64,000 bases of DNA from Rhynchopus sp. YZ270_cl-10 (GCA_964035575.1 OZ037881.1:1302001-1366000), one strand, 5' to 3'. Positions 49,356 to 60,371 are shown, counted from the first letter of the stretch. Notes: a model not told the origin generated them from the sequence alone. A program made the numbers and translations.

Positions 49356-50143
49356 TACCGTATTCGGAAAAATGTTGGAACGTAAAAATGTTGGAACGTA
49401 AAAATGTTGTAACGGAATAATGTTGTAACGCTGCGGATCGCGGGAAGTTGTAACTTTATTCCGTTACAACATTTTTATGACTGGGGTGAACTTTGTCTTA
49501 GGGATTTTTTTTGGAACAGTCGGCATAATCCCCAACCTCACACACCACACCCCAATTTCAAGCCGATAATTAGTGTTTCAGGTTTTTCGACGTCCTCCCC
49601 CACCCCTCACCCAAATAAAAAATGAAACAAATGGGATTAGCCCAATTCTGCAAGCGCCGCAATCCCCACGAGCCTGTTTCGGAAGGAGGAGATGCCCCCA
49701 ACCTGGCGTTCCTTACAATCCATCTCTAGTTTTGTTCACTTTTGTGCCTCGTTCTAACTAACCGGCACTGTACAGATTGTAAGACGTCTGGCCCCTGCTT
49801 CGCTCGGACCAAGTGCTTTTCATGTGCATAGTAAACGTACCCCCCTTGCCCTGTCCAGTTTGATGTGGAACAAAAAAAGTCGAGCCTACGGCTAAGTTGA
49901 ACAACACCAAAAAAAAAAAAAAAAAAACATCATCCCCCCGCCCCCCGCCCTTTTTTCACCACCGTCAGAGGCACAAGATTTTTCTTTTCAAAAACCACCC
50001 CCGCACCAGCAAAAATCCCTAAGACAAAAATAAACCCCAAAAAAATGTTGTAACGGAATAATGTTGTAACGCTGGGCCATTTTTTCCAGTTACAACATTA
50101 CGTTACAACATTATTCCGTTGCAACATTTTTCCGTCTACGGTA
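49356..50143. mobile_element. Tc1/mariner-like MITE with long terminal inverted repeats
   Basis: The left end TACCGTATTCGGAAAAATG is matched in inverted form by the right end (reading inward TACCGTAGACGGAAAAATG). If the target duplication is TA, the termini are CCGTA...TACGG. The arms, about 110-160 nt each, also contain internal palindromes built on AATGTTGTAACGGAATAA, and both continue inward to GTCTTAGGGATTTTT. The 450-nt core has no transposase-like frame. The two arms are well preserved, so it looks fairly recent. TA flanks and small size fit a non-autonomous Tc1/mariner-type DNA element. Confidence 0.65.
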
Positions 50144-50918
50144 CTACGTTCCTGTGCAGAGGGGAGGGTCTCACGCATACGATGACGTGTGTGTCGTACA
50201 ATACAACATGCACACATCATGTACGCGGTTTCTCTCGCAACAGGTCGGAGTATGTTCTGTGTTCCCTTCGTGTGCTTCCCCCCCAAGAAGGTTTCGTTTG
50301 TTCGCGTGAAGCCATACGCGAACACGCAGACAAACCTGTCCACTCATCAACCACCATCTTGTCGTGTCAGCGCTGTTTAAGGCGCTCTTTGTGTCAGTTT
50401 GTGTTTAAAGTATTGGCATGTCCTGTGTGGATGTAATGTCCATGTGTGCGCGTCTTGTGAACATTGGGTGCGTGTATCTGCACCTGAATTCTTTTCCGAT
50501 GTGTGTGTGTGTGTTTGAAAATCAGTTTTTTTTGGCAAAGTGCAGCATGGTATAACCCACCAGCTGTGTGTTAGCGTTCCCTGCACACCCAACCCTTCCC
50601 CTCTTCAAAACGATTCGTAACGAAGGTGACCACAAGAAATAGGTCATCTACCAACCTTTCAGTAAAAGGGGTATGTACAATGAGACATATACACCCGCAT
50701 TTTTAAAATAAAAATCTTTCAAAAAAATGTCCCCCCCTTTTGACATTGTAAGATGCCTATTCACACGGCGTAGACTCACCTTAGGCATTTTTAAGGCTAC
50801 ATTTGTTAACGCTTCAAACCCAAATCCACCATTTTTCCACAAACAGAAACACACCAAAAAACACTTCCCCTTTTTTACACCACCTCCACTACTCCCTTTT
50901 TCTCTTCCCCTCTCTCCC

Positions 50919-52445
50919 ATGGCTTTTACCCTCCGCAGTGCCGTCACTGCGTTCATCGTACTTAGCGCCGCTCAGGTTGGTATCGACGCTAAGGGCTCTA
51001 ATGGTGCGACCGGTGGCGGCAGCTACCGTGGTGGACGCAGTGGGTCGCACTCACGTAGGACATACAGCGCGTACGCACCGATCTATTTCTATGGTGGAAC
51101 CTACCGGGGTGCAGCGCACAGTAGGAGGGGTGAGGTTGATGCTGGGGTGATCGACCCTAACGTAGAAAACAGTGTGTTCTGCAAGCGTGAGGTCCGTTTC
51201 GACCACGAAACGTATGACGCGGCGTCTGCCCCACGCCCAGAGGTTGTGGTCAACTCGACGAGGTACTGTTACACCCAGGCAACCCCGGTCAACGGTGCGC
51301 CAGAGAACAAGCCCTTGCTCTCGATGTGGTTGGATGTGTACCAGTGGACGCTGTCGGCAGCGGCAGGGGGGTACCCCGAGGTGGCAATGCGGCAGGCAGA
51401 GGACAAAGACATGCCGCAGTACGCAGCGCTCTCGAAGCTGCGGCTGCTGATCACGCAGGTGGTTGAGAGGAGCCCTGCTGGGGTCCTGGTGCAGGCGTTC
51501 AACACAACAGACATGGTGTTCAAGGCGTACCGCAAAGGGCCTGCGGGGACAGACACCTGGGGCTACCCCGCGTCATACTACAAGGATCAGTCGCGTGTCT
51601 TGACGTTCTCAGTTAGGGCGCAGGCGTCGGGTGTCGACATGGTGCTCACGTTCAGCGTTGTCGACGACTTTGCGGAGAGTCCTTTTGTGGACAGGTCATT
51701 CGCTCGCCCCTCCGCGATCATCGTGGATGTGACTGTGTCGCAGTTCCCCTTCCAGTATGTGCATTTTTTGTAAACTATTGTGCAATTTTTTGTTCTAAAC
51801 CACAGAAGCGAGGACGGTGAGATCGGTGTGGACATGGTGCTTATGCACAACAAGGCGCTTCCCTCTGTCATTGCGAAGCCTGTTGCAAGCCGTCACGGTA
51901 CGGAGTACGACCCGCGTGCACGCAACCGCGTGGAGCTGGGCACGCTGCAGACAGGCGACTTCACCTCCCGTGGGCGCCACTACTTCTCGTGGGCAGCGAA
52001 CATCAACGACAGACAGCTCTGTCTCAACGCAAGCGCGATGGGGAACGGCTGCGCACGTCTCGTCTCGCAGACAGCGGTGTGCGAGGCAGGGGACACAGCG
52101 TGCGCTTCCTACAACATGGATGCGTCTGTGATGTCGGGCAAAAAGCTCAGCTTCGTCGGAACAAACGTGACCAAACAGTATGCAGGCTTTCACTTTACCC
52201 CCACCTACCCCCAACCACCTACCCACCACAGCACCTTCGCGAACAGCTTCAAGGGCGCGAACTGCGATAACTTCACAAACGAACGCAGCGCCGCCACACG
52301 CTACGTGTCATGGTCCACCACACTGGGCACCTTCGACCCTGCCGAGAGCATGGCACTCCCACCCCCGTCCAGCGCAGCCACGACGTTCTCGCTGCAGGCA
52401 GCAGTCGCTGTCGCAGTGTGCGTAGCGATGGCCGTTCTCCTCTAG
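50919..52445 (+). CDS. GPI-anchor-type secreted surface glycoprotein
   Basis: Exons 50919-51754, 51806-52177 and 52232-52445; introns of 51 and 54 nt, both GTATG...CACAG; about 473 residues. ATG 50919 follows a C/T-rich leader and opens a signal peptide (to about residue 24). Next comes a Gly/Ser/Arg/Tyr-rich stretch (about 25-65), then an ectodomain with scattered Cys and several N-glycosylation sites (NSTR, NTTD, NASA, NVTK). The C-terminus has small residues followed by a purely hydrophobic end (AAVAVAVCVAMAVLL) with no cytosolic tail, the usual GPI-attachment signal. The family is not recognised. The second intron is a multiple of three and open, so unspliced message would add 18 residues; I call it an intron because both sites match the local consensus. 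Confidence 0.75.
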
Positions 52446-52666
52446 GTTCATGAACATAGGGGGACATAGGGGGCTGACAGAGCAGCGAAGATAAAAGTGA
52501 CTGTCTGTCTGTCCGGTCGGTCGGGATGGGGCGGGGTTTCCAAACAAAAATACACAAAAAAGTCAAAAAGGGGCGAGGGGGGATGCCCCACAACTAGCCA
52601 ACAGCCCACTTTTTTTTTTGCTTCCACGGGGTGTGGTTGCGCCACAAAAATACACGATTTTTTTTT

Positions 52667-52735
52667 AGGTGACCACAAAAAGCAGCACAAGAGGCGCAGG
52701 TTCATCTTTTGAATTTTTCTTTTTTTTGCTCGAGG
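52667..52735 (+). repeat. Dispersed hairpin element, diverged
   Basis: AGGTGACCACAAAAAGC, then CACAAGAGGCGCAGG and TTCATCTTTTGAA with a T-rich tail. The conserved AGAGG and TTCATCTT are kept but the stem is weak. Confidence 0.45.
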
Positions 52736-53110
52736 CTACTCAGCGTACAAGAGAGCCATATAAATTGCCTCGCAATTATTAAGAAGATTTTTTTTTGTTC
52801 GCCCCCCTTTCATAAGGTGGGCACCTCTGGTGGGGACGACTTTTGTCAGTACAGCAACCAGAAGTCTAATAGTGGAAGCTATGCCCACACATTGTGTGGC
52901 AACTACGCTATTTTCCCCCCGAACAATATCTCGAACAGAAAAGGAAGCATTAACAACTAAACTTTCCAACAGAACGTGTTTTCTCTCATATTTAACAGTG
53001 CGAAAAAAAGGGGTATTGGGGGATTAAGGGGGCGGTCTTTTTTTTATTTTTTTGATCATTCTGTTTTATTGGGAAAGGACCTTTTGCTTAGCCAAATATT
53101 CATTTTTGGA

Positions 53111-53320
53111 AGATGTGTATGTGTGTACATGAGAGGTACATTCATCTTTGGAGTTTGTCTTGTCTTTCTCTTAGAGAAAGGATACGAAACTGATGTTTTT
53201 CTGATGATATTTGACCCTTTCCCCGTCCGACAACCTGTTTATTTTTTTGTGCTTTCATCCCAATGACCGGCATCATACGTGATCCAGTTGGAGGTGTGCT
53301 TGCAACAAACTTCATTTTTT
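53111..53320 (+). repeat. Composite element: hairpin with swapped stem plus tail
   Basis: The hairpin reads TGTAC, loop ATGAGAG, arm GTACA, then TTCATCTTTGGAG and a tail ending CTCTTAG. Both arms differ from the usual CTAAGC/GCTTAG yet still pair, which is compensatory change. About 75 nt later the tail module (TTTTTTTGTGCTTTCATCCC, ACCGGCATCATACG) follows. Confidence 0.55.
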
Positions 53321-53363
53321 TTTGTTGACTTGACTTAGTTTTCACTGTTCTCCCATCTTTACA

Positions 53364-53460
53364 TCTACTGTTGTAGGCCGCAGGGTATTTGTGCTTTTAT
53401 CCGGTGCTGGCATCGCGTGGGTCAGTCGGAGGTGGCGTGCATCAGCAACCACAGTTTTTT
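53364..53460 (+). repeat. Tail module of the composite element
   Basis: GGCCGCAGGGTATTTGTGC, TTTTATCCGG, GCTGGCATCGCG, GGTCAGTCGGAGG, then CGTGCATCAGC. It aligns by eye with 31765-31850, 54265-54360 and 60511-60590. Confidence 0.5.
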
Positions 53461-53542
53461 TTTTTTGTCTCTAATTTGTATTCTATTGGAGATATCCCCC
53501 TCTGCGCCAGCAGAAGTATTACTGTTTTTTTGCACTTTCCTT

Positions 53543-53592
53543 TAGGTGACTCATTCGAGAGGCTGTTGTTCACCTCATAAAACTTTGCTTAT
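53543..53592 (+). repeat. Dispersed hairpin element, diverged
   Basis: TAGGTGACTCATTCGAGAGG, then GTTGTTCACCTCATAAAAC. The order matches the consensus, with a weak stem. It is preceded by TTTTTTTGCACTTTCC, which also precedes the copy at 31589. Confidence 0.45.
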
Positions 53593-53672
53593 TTTTCCCG
53601 ATTTGTTTTGGGGAGAGGGGGTGGTGGAGGCGGGATGGGGGAGGGGGGTATACACAACAGTGAAGTAAATTA

Positions 53673-53832
53673 CATGGTTTTAGTTTTGTGGTTTCACCAT
53701 TGTAATACAATCCACCTGATTTTTACTCCGCGTATAGGGTTTGGCCTATACGGGCCGATATGGGCCTTTACGCGCCTTTACGCGGGGTAAAAATCAGGTG
53801 GTTACAACGATGAAACCACAAAAAAGTAAAAC
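53673..53832. mobile_element. Small palindromic MITE-like element
   Basis: About 160 bp. The left arm begins GTTTTAGTTTTGTGGTTTC and runs through CCACCTGATTTTTACTCCGCG; the right arm is its near-perfect inverse, ending GAAACCACAAAAAAG. A short centre carries TATACGGGCC and CTTTACGCGCC. There is no coding frame. The arms differ by a few bases and one 4-nt insertion. It would fold into a long hairpin. Confidence 0.65.
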
Positions 53833-53872
53833 AAATTGGAGTCATTTTTCTTCACTGCCGTGTACATTGTTT

Positions 53873-53928
53873 TTAAGGTGATTCGGAATATGAGAGGAAA
53901 AAAACAGATTTTTCTCTTTTTCTTAGGA
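53873..53928 (+). repeat. Dispersed hairpin element, diverged
   Basis: TAAGGTGATTCGG, then ATATGAGAGG and an A-run, then TTTTTCTCTTTTTCTTAG. The 5' GGTGA, the GAGAGG and the pyrimidine-TTAG end are kept. Confidence 0.4.
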
Positions 53929-54159
53929 AGTGCATATGGGGAGAGGGTGAGAGAGATACAGAGGCAGACTTCAACAACACAGCAAAAAGAAAAAAAAACC
54001 CCTTTTTTTTTGTACCCGACTCTCCCGTTGGAGTTGACTGCGCGAAGAATACGAAGAAAAAAAAAAACATACGGTCACCCTCCTCTAGGGCTTCCCCCCC
54101 ATCGTCAAAACAAGATAACGTCCCTCCCCTACTCATTTCACATTTAAACCACGAAACGG

Positions 54160-54240
54160 ATGCAGGACCGGGTCCACCTATGGTGCATTGTCGTGTACCC
54201 AATATACGCTCTTATGAGTGAGCTTTGTATAATGAGCCAT
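54160..54240 (+). repeat. Dispersed repeat family B, copy 3
   Basis: GATGCAGGACCGGGTCCACC, TGGTGCATTGTCGTGTACC, then CTTATGAGTGAGCTTTGTAT. The start GATGCAGGACCG is shared with the copy at 48941, and the later part with both other copies. Confidence 0.5.
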
Positions 54241-54264
54241 TGTGGTTCCTTTTTTTTATACCTT

Positions 54265-54360
54265 CTGCTGTTGGCCAAGACTGTATCTGTTGTTCTTTCA
54301 TCCGGATGGCATGCGTGCATAGGTCAGTCATAGATAGGAGCCCTCCTGCAACTATTCCTT
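54265..54360 (+). repeat. Tail module of the composite element
   Basis: CTTCTGCTGTTGGCCAAGAC, TGTTCTTTCATCCGGATGGC, then GGTCAGTC and CCTCCTGCAAC. Same order as the other tail modules. Confidence 0.45.
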
Positions 54361-54604
54361 TCATTTGATTCGCTCCCCTCCTCTTCCATCACTCATCACA
54401 TATACACAACAGGGGGACTAGAGGGATTTGTGTATACATCCCACCCGCCTTCCCCCATCCCCCCCAACGTGGAGCTCTCCTCAAGTGTTCGGTGCTGCTA
54501 ACGACCGCAAAGGCCTCCCCAACGAAGTGTCCGCAAAAAGCTAACTCAAATCTGCACTGAGGTAAAGTTTTACAAAAAAAAAAAAATTAATAGTGGCGCA
54601 AATC

Positions 54605-57600
54605 ATGTCCCCCGCCGCAGGGAGCAGCAGAAGCATGTCCCAGAACACTAGGCTGAGTGCTGTGTCCACCACCTCCATTTCCAACTCCCAGGCTACTCCA
54701 CGCCACCTCGGGGCCGTCCAGGTTTCCAGCACCGTCAAAATCGACCTCTCTGCTGGACACGACCCCAAGCACCCACTCCCCCTCGAAGCTTCGGAACTGC
54801 TCCGTGAAGTGCAGGCCACTACACGAGGTGAGACGACGCCGTTGCACATTGATGAGTTGATCCTCAGGGGACGCACCTTAGGGGATACGGCATTTGCTTC
54901 GGTGGTGGATGTGATAGGGCGTGCGAAGGGGCAGTTGAAGCTGGTGAACATGGCGTTTACACGGTGCGGTTCGTCGTATGCAAGCAGCATAGTTGCGTGC
55001 AGTGAAGGCGACGAAAGCCGTGCAGGGCACGGAGAGATCTCCGTGAAAAGCACGTTGCGCACCTTGGATCTGTCCTTCTGCCGCATTGGCGTGCAGGCCA
55101 TGCCGGGCATTGCGCGGTCCCTTAGCTCTGTGACATCGCGTCTCCGCTCATTGGTCCTGCGATACAACCCTATCACCGCCCAAGGGCTGGGCCTTCTCTT
55201 GAAATGGGGCCTCAGTCTGTCGCACATTGACTGCCGATGTTGCGGGATCATGAGCCACGCTGAGGGGAGAGAGTCGGGGCTTGCATTCGTTCTGGAAGGG
55301 TTGAGGGAGAATACGGTGTGCAGCCGGCTTGAGCTGGAAGGGAATGGCTTCTCTGGGGTCGAGCAGCAGCGGGTTTTTGAGGAGTTGGCGCACAATAAAC
55401 GGTCCGCATTTACCCCTGGAGGGGTGACCTTTGCTGATCCAAGGGCCGATGAAGTGCTTCGTTCAGAATGTCCTAATTTAAACCGGTATTTAGCCTGGGG
55501 TGATGCGCACAACGTTGAAGCCGCGTTAGCGTCGTATTTAACACCAGATGGCGAAGTGTCTGCATGGATCGGAGCGGAGTACACCTTCAACCCTACCCTC
55601 GAACCTGCAGTGGTCTCGGAAATTACTCTTCTGGATTCGTTGTTTTTGAGAAGAAAGGCGCCGATCATCGCGGCACCTTCGACGCAGATTCTGAACAAAG
55701 CTTCTGCAGGGGCAGCTTCGGCGAGCTCAGAGGAGATTTCTCGTCCTTTGTCTGCGTGGGTCGGTGGTGTGCGTGGTGGTGGTAACCAGCCTATCGAAGC
55801 TGGAGCGGGAGGTGACGCAGACACCAGCGGGCTGTCGCTGCTCTCCTCGGTGCCTCCTACCGCAGAGGCGGAGATTGTGAACGTTGTCGTGCCGCAGGTG
55901 GCAGCGCACCCTCCCCCGCCGCTAGCGTCTACCGCATCTGCCACCAACACAACGCACAACACCTCAAGCAGCACAACGTCGCTGACCTTCGCCACTCCAC
56001 AGCAGCAGAGAAACCCCTACCGAGGCTACGGGGAGGATGTGTACAGTGGGGGAGGCGGTGTGCAGAGGGTTGTGGAGGCGCCGGTGCCGAGAACGTTGGA
56101 GCCGAGTCCGTATCGGTCTAGGTCGCTGTCGCAGAGAGAAGTGTCGCAGAGCGTGGGTACGCAGGAGGGTGGTGGTGGTTCGCAGCAGCGTCGTCGTGAC
56201 CGTGTGACGCCGGCCCTGCTGAACGCCTGTATGTCAGGTGACGCAGCGTGCAAGGCGTTGATCGGCAGCGCGCTCTTCGCGCATCTCCCATCAGAAAGCG
56301 GCAGCGACGCGGAAGGGCTGCCAAAGGAGTTGGTGCCCTGCTGTGGGATACCGGATGTGTTGAATCAGTTGCGGTTGGGGTATGTGGTTTGGGGGTGAAG
56401 ACCTAAGGTGCTCTATGCATTACTACATAACACAAACATACAGGTCTGACGAGCGTGTGACAGGGATCGCAAAGCTTCTGCACATCATCCTCTCAGCACC
56501 GTGCAATATCCGCTCGGATCAGGTACGTTGTGATGCTCCCCCCCATTCCTCATCCACGAAAGAAGTGTGGAGCTGTGCAAACACAGAACGCATGTCTACC
56601 CGACGGTGACATCCTGTGTCGGCATTTGTACATGAAGTGCCTTTCTCTCTTAATGTTAACTTGCAATACACCCTTCCCACACCGCACCACCCACAGGAAC
56701 AAGACATCCTGCAGGAGGCGGGACACGTGGTCGCACACAAGGCCAGCGAGGTGTACCGCCGCAACAGCGCACGCGACGACTACGAACATAAGGTACGTTA
56801 CGCCCCACCCCTCACTCAGGCATTTCCCCCACCTGCTTAGCCCTGTCTACCCCAACGCTACTAGGCAATGTCCACCTAATAGTTGATACCGTGTTTGAAA
56901 AGTTTGGGTTCAGAACTAAATTAATTTGTTCAAAAAACGAACCACTTCTCCACAGCGCCGTGACGAGAACTGCAAAGCACGCAGCCTCCTTCGTGTCCTG
57001 CGCAAGCGCCTACGCAAGCAGGCCGCAGTGTACGACCCCAGTGCAGAGGACGTCGCCCCGCAGGACCTCCCCATTGTGCGCTCCCTGAGCAAACGTCGTG
57101 CGGGTGGCGCATCCACACAGCATCACGACGCAACGCCGGTGAGGCAGAAGACACGCAGCTACTCCACACCACGCCAGTCTGTGGAGCGGCATGGACGTGT
57201 ACGCAGCACACCACGCAGGCCTGCACGGTCTACTGTCTACGGGGATGATGTATGTCGGGGTGTTGAGTGCAGGGGGGGTTTTTTTGTAAGTAGGTGTCCG
57301 TGAAACTCTGGCGGGGTAAGTAGCAGGAGTGAGGATGTGCTCGCTTTTGTAGGTGAACAGCAACACCTGCGAGGTGTAGGGTTCCATTCAAGGCACAGTA
57401 ACTATCCCCACCCTTTTATGCATAATTTATCATCATTTCAACCTCCTTTATCCTCAGAGGGGCGACCGACGCAGCCAGTCACGAGGCAGGAAGGCACCCA
57501 TGCAGGCTAGCACACCCACGCGAGGGCTTCAGATGTATGCAAAATATTTGACTCAGCACGAGACCTTTTTCCCCATCACCCTGTGTCAGCGCTGCACTTT

Positions 57601-57949
57601 CAAAATCCTCTTTTTACCTCATCCCTGGGATTGGATCAATTTTTTCCAACATTCCACGCGGAAACCCTGCTTTGTTCCATCACCTACCATCACCACCACC
57701 ATTACCACCATAAAAGAGCACAAAGCAAAAACAACAACTTTCATCACCTACAGGACTACCCCACAACGCTCCTCCTCCCAACCCACTACACGACGTGCCT
57801 CTGTCGCCCGCAAGCCTGCCCTCGACACAAGCTACCCAGACACAACACCGTACCTGCACTCCGCATCCTACAAGCCACCACGTGCCTCACGCTACGTAGG
57901 TGGCGGCGGCATGTCCTTCCAGCGCCCCGCCACGTCAGGGCGTATATGA
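54605..57949 (+). CDS. Leucine-rich repeat protein with basic low-complexity C-terminus
   Basis: Six exons: 54605-56379, 56444-56522, 56697-56792, 56956-57249, 57458-57534, 57754-57949; about 838 residues. Introns start GTATG or GTACG and end CAG; the last four are 163-219 nt, longer than most here. Residues about 70-270 carry LRRs of the ribonuclease-inhibitor kind (LRTLDLSFCRIGVQ, LRSLVLRYNPITAQGL, CSRLELEGNGFSG). Next is a Gly/Ser/Pro-rich linker, then a short helical part (SDERVTGIAKLLHIIL and HKASEVYRRNSA). The C-terminus is strongly basic with RRxS-like sites and no domain. There is no signal peptide, so it is likely cytosolic; LRR proteins with such tails are often cytoskeletal or ciliary, which is inference. 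Exon joining is by frame and consensus sites only. Confidence 0.75.
57543..57625 (+). repeat. Degenerate hairpin element inside an intron
   Basis: Inside the 219-nt last intron of the LRR gene: GACTCAGCACGAGACC, then GTGTCAGCGCTGCACTTTC. The second string matches material placed next to the hairpin at 31530-31560 and 48065-48105. A weak copy. Confidence 0.35.
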
Positions 57950-59039
57950 GCAAGGGGCTATGTAGAGATCCAATCAATGAAAATACTGCAATGACGTACG
58001 GTTTTGTGCAGATCTAAGGGGTAGATGTGTTCTAGTTCAATTATTTTTGTTTTGTTTTTTTTGTTTTGCCTATCAAAGTTGTCAATAGGAAAAATAGTAG
58101 ATGGGGAAAGGGAAGGTTTGCCTCCCCAGGGGGAGGCAAACTTTCCCCTGATTTTGTTTTCCCTCCCCCATGCACTTCCGCTATGATCCCACCCTCATAA
58201 GGTGTGATGTGTTTATATTGTAATATGTCCGAGAGGGAGAAACCAAAATTCTTCCCTTTTTTTTTTGTAGCACCGCTTTCCAATGATGAGCCATCTGTCC
58301 ATCTGTTGTGTAGAATTTGTCTTTTTTCGTTATGTTCCTTCAAATTGTTTAAAGATGTGTGCCCAGAGAGGCTTAATTCATCTTTCAAGTATTTTTTTCT
58401 TCTTCTTTTCTTTTCTTTTTCTTCAACGCGTCATCCAACAATGATCTCGCGTATGATAAACCCCCCAAAACCGGGTACCAACGCGCAAACCAACACGCGA
58501 CCCTTAGAGTTTTATTTTCTGGCGACAAGCAAGAGAGGTCTAGCCTCCACAAGCTTCCCTCCCCCGCCCCCCTCCCCAGATTGCACAATGTGGATAACAA
58601 GCAAGTTTCTTTTTGCACTTCCAATTTCTCTTCAAAAAAAAAGAGAAAAAAAAGTTTCCCTCCCACCCCCTACCCCCCGCTCGACACGACCCACACAGTT
58701 CTATTGTTCTTTCCCTCTTTTTTTTTTTTCAGTGTGGCTAGAAAACTGGTGTTGACGACAAAAAAAAGCCCCCCCTTTACCCCCTTCTGATACCAAACAT
58801 TGTTTTATCACACACACACCAACCCTTTGCAAGCACGACCTAAGCTGCATTTTTAGCAGCGTTTCAACAGCTCTTTTTTTAAGACTCTTTGCACACCCAA
58901 CCACCACTACTCTCAGGGAACCCACACACACACACACCCTGCAAGTGGGCTATACTCCGTTCAGGCGTTACCCACTCTAAGTCCGTTATCAAACACACAC
59001 TACAATACAACGGAGCATCCATATTCCACACAGCTGTAA
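57950..59039. other. Spacer with one hairpin element
   Basis: No gene is supported. It holds a 30-nt inverted repeat (GGTTTGCCTCC/GGAGGCAAACTTTCCC, about 58110-58147), a hairpin element at 58351-58405 and many C- and T-runs. A CACACAG lies 6 nt before the next ATG. Confidence 0.45.
58351..58410 (+). repeat. Dispersed hairpin element, diverged
   Basis: AAAGATGTGTGCCCAGAGAGG, then CTTAATTCATCTTTCAAG and a T/C tail. The loop-side AGAGAGG and the ATTCATCTTT remain, and the stem is weak. Confidence 0.45.
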
Positions 59040-60371
59040 ATGGACGAATGGAGCACCCTATGGGTGGGCTTCTTTGAAGTGCAGCCCCAGGCCTTGCTGG
59101 AGGGTGCGGTATGGCGTGCGTTATGCAAGACCGGTGTGCAGGCTGTGTCGGCTGCGAGAAGCAACAACACACAAGCACCACAATGGGCACTTGATGTCGC
59201 AACAGCCGAGCGTGGTGCAGTGGACGAACGTGCCTCGCTGCTCCTTGTTGCGGATGTGTCCGTCTTCTGTGAGGTCTTCGCCCTCCGTGAGTACATGCAC
59301 CTTCTCCTCCGTTGTGCCCCCGGTCTCGCCACCTCCGCCCGCACCACCCTGCGCACAGCACTCCGCGCCACCTCCCAGACCGAGTTTGTCACAACATCAC
59401 CACAACTCTTCCTCTCCCAGCTCTGTGGGACTGATGTCACCTTTGACCCCTACAGGGAATACGCCTCACAACATGCAAGGACCAAACCCAATCGGGACGG
59501 AAACACTTTTGAACAGCGAGCCGGACAGATTGCAAATGGAGGGGATAGTGGAGTGGGGGTGAGCGCTCTACAGATCCCTCCCTGCATCACCTCCAACCCA
59601 CTCACCAACCCTTGTGCGATCCGTCTGTGCAGAACCCTGCGTGACCTTACCCGCACCGCGCCAATCGAAGGAAGGGAGCTTGATTTCACCGAGCTCTTTG
59701 GATTGCCTGGGTATACCCCTTTTGGATTGCGTGGGGTGGAGGCGGGGGCGGGGGGCCTGGTGGAGTTTGTGACGGAGTGTCTGGGAGAGATGTTCTGTGA
59801 TGTGGATGGTGGGATGGAATGGGAGATTGGGGCGGTTTTGGTGTTGGTGACTAGAGCGGCGAGGGAAAGTGTTTTGGTGAGTGCAGAGCGATTAGCTGGA
59901 GTGGTGCTAGCAGCAGGGGTGGTTGTCGCAAAGATGTGTGGAGGACCTGAGGTTGATGTTCTACGTCGTGGCGCCAAATGGTGCGGGCACGTTCAAGCGC
60001 ATCACCTAGAGTTGAGTCTGCTTCTCTGTCTCGACTTCGACGCGTCTACCCCTACCACAGAGGTGGACCGCTGTGTAAAACACATCTTCGCCCCCTCCTC
60101 CCCTCGCAGCTCCGTCGCCAGCGGCAGTCGTCAACAAAGCGCCACCTCTCCCCGCAGTGAAACCTCCGCACCACACTGCAGACCAGGCACACCACCTACC
60201 CCTTACCCCTCCGCGGTGCCTGCGATCACCCTGACCACATCGGACTTCAAGGTGCACTATCCAGAGAGGAGTGGTGAGATGGAGGGTGGAGGTGGTGGTG
60301 GTGGTGGTGTGACGTCAGACGAGGAGGAACCGATCCCCACGGTCTCCAGTAGCAGTGATGTGTATGGGTGA
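59040..60371 (+). CDS. Cyclin-like (Pho80-type) protein
   Basis: A single exon of 443 residues. Start ATG 59040 lies 6 nt after CACAG. The segment at about residues 260-335 (VLVLVTRAARESVLVSAERL, then AGVVLAAGVVVAKMCGGP and HHLELSLLLCLDFD) follows the Pho80/cyclin box: helix, a serine-marked turn, an Ala-rich helix ending in K, a variable turn, then the LE..LL..LDF helix. The N-terminal 200 residues are Ala/Leu-rich and helical but unrecognised. The C-terminal 90 residues are Ser/Pro-rich with a poly-Gly run and an acidic end (TSDEEEPIPTV), probably disordered. Pho80-type cyclins partner CDKs in nutrient sensing or flagellar cycles; partner and role are not visible. A fold-level match, moderate certainty. 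Confidence 0.6.
   Translation: MDEWSTLWVGFFEVQPQALLEGAVWRALCKTGVQAVSAARSNNTQAPQWALDVATAERGAVDERASLLLVADVSVFCEVFALREYMHLLLRCAPGLATSARTTLRTALRATSQTEFVTTSPQLFLSQLCGTDVTFDPYREYASQHARTKPNRDGNTFEQRAGQIANGGDSGVGVSALQIPPCITSNPLTNPCAIRLCRTLRDLTRTAPIEGRELDFTELFGLPGYTPFGLRGVEAGAGGLVEFVTECLGEMFCDVDGGMEWEIGAVLVLVTRAARESVLVSAERLAGVVLAAGVVVAKMCGGPEVDVLRRGAKWCGHVQAHHLELSLLLCLDFDASTPTTEVDRCVKHIFAPSSPRSSVASGSRQQSATSPRSETSAPHCRPGTPPTPYPSAVPAITLTTSDFKVHYPERSGEMEGGGGGGGGVTSDEEEPIPTVSSSSDVYG

Larger units (their letters stand above)
47468..50918. other. Repeat-rich spacer
   Basis: No gene is supported in 3.4 kb. It holds at least four hairpin elements (about 48000, 48222, 48401, 48703) with weaker ones near 48277, 49190 and 50626, a family B repeat (48941-49045), and a 788-bp inverted-repeat element (49356-50143). 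Pyrimidine and A-runs are frequent. The last 75 nt before 50919 is a C/T-rich leader of the next gene. Confidence 0.5.
52446..54604. other. Repeat-rich spacer
   Basis: No gene is supported. It has hairpin elements near 52667, 53111, 53543 and 53873, tail modules near 53364-53460 and 54265-54360, a family B copy at 54160-54240 and a small palindromic element at 53673-53832. Long T-runs separate them. Confidence 0.5.

Noticed and set aside
54541-55995. 484-codon minus-strand frame opposite the LRR gene
   Set aside because: LRR motifs and in-frame splicing support the + strand; the minus frame is a mirror of them.
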